The position numbers and the translations under genes are program-made. From Candidatus Cloacimonadota bacterium (GTDB lineage Bacteria > Cloacimonadota > Cloacimonadia > Cloacimonadales > TCS61), in NCBI GenBank assembly GCA_030628755.1, contig DAOVQH010000157.1, positions 1-6,256 of the forward strand: 6,256 bases of DNA, given 5' to 3'. Below, one piece after another: positions 4,616 through 6,256 of the stretch. Below the pieces are notes generated by a model, which had not been told where the DNA came from, made no database searches, and saw only the letters and a list, made by a program, of their open reading frames with translations. Numbering within the stretch: position 1 is the first letter of the stretch; each line of letters starts with the position of its first letter.

Positions 4616-6256
4616 ATGAGAAAAATATTTATTATTCTTATGTTTTTAAGTACAATCCTTCTTTTTGCAGAATGGACCATAGTTACAACGTATCCAATAC
4701 CTGAAGGAGCATCCGGATTAGCTTTTGATGGCACTTATCTATATTGCGGGATCTATGGAGCAAATGGAGATGAAGTTTACCAGATAGACCCGGATGATGG
4801 AAGCTATTCCCTTGCTTTTACAGGACCTCAAGATGATGCTTTTGGAATGACGTATGATGGAACTTATCTCTGGGTAACCGACCATGTAACAAACCCTTCT
4901 ATCCCTGCTACAGCTTATCAGCTTGATTTTTCGGGTAACATTGTTTCACAATTTGACCTTCCTGCTCACTATATATCGGGCATTGCGTATGATAATGGGG
5001 ATTTCTGGGTTGCTGCTTATTATGACCCTGATGGAGAAATTTATAAGGTTGATAATACCGGAACTATTCTCCAGCAATTTCCTGCTCCGGATAATCAACC
5101 CTGGGATTTATGCCTGGAAAATGATAACCTCTGGATGGCAGATTACGGGGGAGATGCTCTTTATAAGATCGATCCTACAACCGGTACACTTTTAGAAACA
5201 AACCCATCGGAAGGAGAAGATCCTGCAGGAATCGTCTGGGATGGACAATACCTGTGGTATTGTGATAATGGTGTGGGTTATGATGTTGATTATCTTTATA
5301 AGATTGATCTTGGTGGTAGCGGAACACCACAAATGTATATCGATCCTACCGTAGTGGATTATGGAATTGTAACTGTTGGTGATATGGTATATGGTGGATT
5401 TATAATAACAAACTATGGAAACGCAGAATTAATAGTAGGATTCGGGGATATAACAGGTCCGGGATCGGAGTATGTCTGGTGGGGAAGTGGAGCATTTACT
5501 ATACCTGCTTATGGAGGAATGATGGTTTTTGATATTCTTTATTCACCCCAGGAACCAGGTATATTGGATGCAATTGGAACGATTTACTCAAATGATCCTT
5601 TATATCCCGTAGCTGAAATTTCTCTTATTGGAATGGCAGTAAATCCGGGACCAGAAATCTATGTACCCATAACAAGTCATAATTATGGTTCTGTGAGAGT
5701 TAATGCTTATACCCGCTGGTTTATGGAGATTCAAAATGTTGGTGATGAAACTTTAATAATAGATGATATCTATTGTGATGATACACATTTTACTGTTGAT
5801 AGTAGTGTTAGTTTTCCAATAGAAATAGCTACTCTGGATACCATACAAGTTGGTATCTGGTTTAATCCTGAGGAAGCAATTTTATATGAAGGAACAATGT
5901 TTATCTTAAGTAATGATCCTATTGGAAGTCCTTTTGAAGTTTATTTAGAAGGAACCGGTGATGATTCTGAATATCCTATTGGTGAAATTCTATGGCAATA
6001 TCAAATAACTACGAGCTGGGATAACAGCCCCAAGGCAATTGTTCCTATTCCTGATATTTCCGGTGATGGTGTGGATGATGTGATTATCTGCTCTGAAGAT
6101 AATTATGTTCGCTGTTTTAATGGAAATGCATCCGTTTCTGGAGATATTCTCTGGGAAACCGAAATCTATTCAGGAAGCATTTATACTCAGAATTCTTTAA
6201 ATATCATCGAAGATCTAAATGCTGATGGTTATGATGATGTAATTGTAGGAACAGCC
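4616..6256 (+). CDS. Secreted multidomain protein: beta-propeller, two ASH-like domains, FG-GAP repeats (3' end outside window)
   Basis: The ATG at 4616 follows GGAGG (4607-4611) by 4 bases. The frame stays open for 547 codons to the right edge, so the C-terminus is not seen. Residues 1-18 are a signal peptide, with likely cleavage after LLFA18. Residues 34-234 form at least five propeller blades with the pattern GLAFDGTYLW...YKIDPTTG. Residues 239-342 and 346-448 are two ASH/HYDIN-like domains of the 'choice-of-anchor D' kind (DPTVVDYGIVTVG...ITNYGNAELIV...SNDP; NYGSVRVNAYTRWFMEIQNVGDETLII...SNDP). From 470, FG-GAP/VCBS-like repeats carry calcium-site motifs DISGDGVDD (480-488) and DLNADGYDD (533-541), with a PQQ-like strand ILWETE between them. 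The product is exported and probably extracellular or surface-bound. In FCB bacteria such proteins often end in a type IX secretion sorting domain, which cannot be checked here. The domain reading is well supported; ligand and role are unknown. Confidence 0.88.
   Translation, partial: MRKIFIILMFLSTILLFAEWTIVTTYPIPEGASGLAFDGTYLYCGIYGANGDEVYQIDPDDGSYSLAFTGPQDDAFGMTYDGTYLWVTDHVTNPSIPATAYQLDFSGNIVSQFDLPAHYISGIAYDNGDFWVAAYYDPDGEIYKVDNTGTILQQFPAPDNQPWDLCLENDNLWMADYGGDALYKIDPTTGTLLETNPSEGEDPAGIVWDGQYLWYCDNGVGYDVDYLYKIDLGGSGTPQMYIDPTVVDYGIVTVGDMVYGGFIITNYGNAELIVGFGDITGPGSEYVWWGSGAFTIPAYGGMMVFDILYSPQEPGILDAIGTIYSNDPLYPVAEISLIGMAVNPGPEIYVPITSHNYGSVRVNAYTRWFMEIQNVGDETLIIDDIYCDDTHFTVDSSVSFPIEIATLDTIQVGIWFNPEEAILYEGTMFILSNDPIGSPFEVYLEGTGDDSEYPIGEILWQYQITTSWDNSPKAIVPIPDISGDGVDDVIICSEDNYVRCFNGNASVSGDILWETEIYSGSIYTQNSLNIIEDLNADGYDDVIVGTA
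4715..5317 (+). repeat. Five propeller blades of about 40 residues
   Basis: Blade motifs start at residues 34 (GLAFDGTYLYCG), 77 (GMTYDGTYLWVT), 122 (GIAYDNGDFWVA), 163 (WDLCLENDNLWMA) and 205 (GIVWDGQYLWYC). Each leads to a Y-x-[IVL]-D strand (VYQIDPDDG, AYQLDFSG, IYKVDNTG, LYKIDPTTG, LYKIDLGG). The N-terminal WTIVTTYPIPE may be the closing strand of the last blade. A YncE- or WD40-like fold is inferred. Confidence 0.75.
5330..5959 (+). repeat. Two tandem ASH-like (choice-of-anchor D) domains
   Basis: Both units, of about 103 residues, begin with a ...YG.V.V strand, continue with an [IT]NYGNAELIV or IQNVGDETLII hairpin, and end with a .G[TM]..[IY][SL]SNDP...[IV]SLIGM or EGTG strand. This is the usual layout of this Ig-like family in exported FCB proteins, where the domains act as spacers. 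Confidence 0.72.
6023..6256 (+). repeat. FG-GAP/VCBS-like repeats with calcium-site motifs (cut by window end)
   Basis: D480-x-S-x-D-G-x-x-D488 and D533-x-N-x-D-G-x-x-D541 are 53 residues apart. Each is preceded by a hydrophobic strand (AIVPIP, LNIIE) and followed by DVII or DVIVG. More repeats probably follow beyond the window, since these come in sets that close a propeller. Confidence 0.7.

Noticed and set aside
4923..5195. Plus-strand open frame of 90 codons
   Set aside because: It is an alternative frame inside the propeller-encoding region; the main frame carries five clear blade repeats there.

Overview
The window is AT-rich and encodes cell-envelope and secreted proteins. The mix is a probable outer-membrane beta-barrel, a large lipoprotein, and a secreted protein with a propeller, ASH-like ('choice-of-anchor D') domains and FG-GAP repeats. 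Together with strong GGAGG ribosome binding sites, it suggests a bacterium of the FCB superphylum. Candidatus Cloacimonadota is my first guess, with Bacteroidota relatives or Marinimicrobia as alternatives. This is an inference from gene style; there is no rRNA or other marker in the window.

Layout: (1) 3-1013, plus strand: the C-terminal 336 residues of a membrane-anchored protein with a class I glutamine-amidotransferase-like fold, of the kind found near MoxR/DUF58/BatA genes. Its start lies upstream of the window. (2) 1023-1044: a bidirectional terminator hairpin between converging transcription units. (3) 4452 down to 1055, minus strand: one apparent operon, transcribed as a 527-residue lipoprotein, then a 402-residue beta-barrel-like protein, then a remnant of a second barrel that lacks its N-terminal half. 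The first two genes are 10 bases apart, and the stop codon of the first overlaps the ribosome binding site of the second. (4) 4453-4615: a very AT-rich divergent promoter region with a perfect TTGACA on each strand, each bordered upstream by an AT palindrome. (5) 4616 to the window end, plus strand: the first 547 residues of a secreted multidomain protein whose 3' end lies outside the window.

The most unusual item is the minus-strand operon. The lipoprotein appears to be built of three tandem domains of about 137 residues that are very divergent from one another. It is coupled to an outer-membrane barrel of a DUF5723-like type, and a diverged paralogue of the barrel follows as an in-frame fragment with no usable start. 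The two intact products are plausible partners at the outer membrane, but no function can be read from the sequence. The 4616 gene is probably an independent extracellular protein. The sequence gives no evidence for a CRISPR array, mobile element, tRNA or rRNA.
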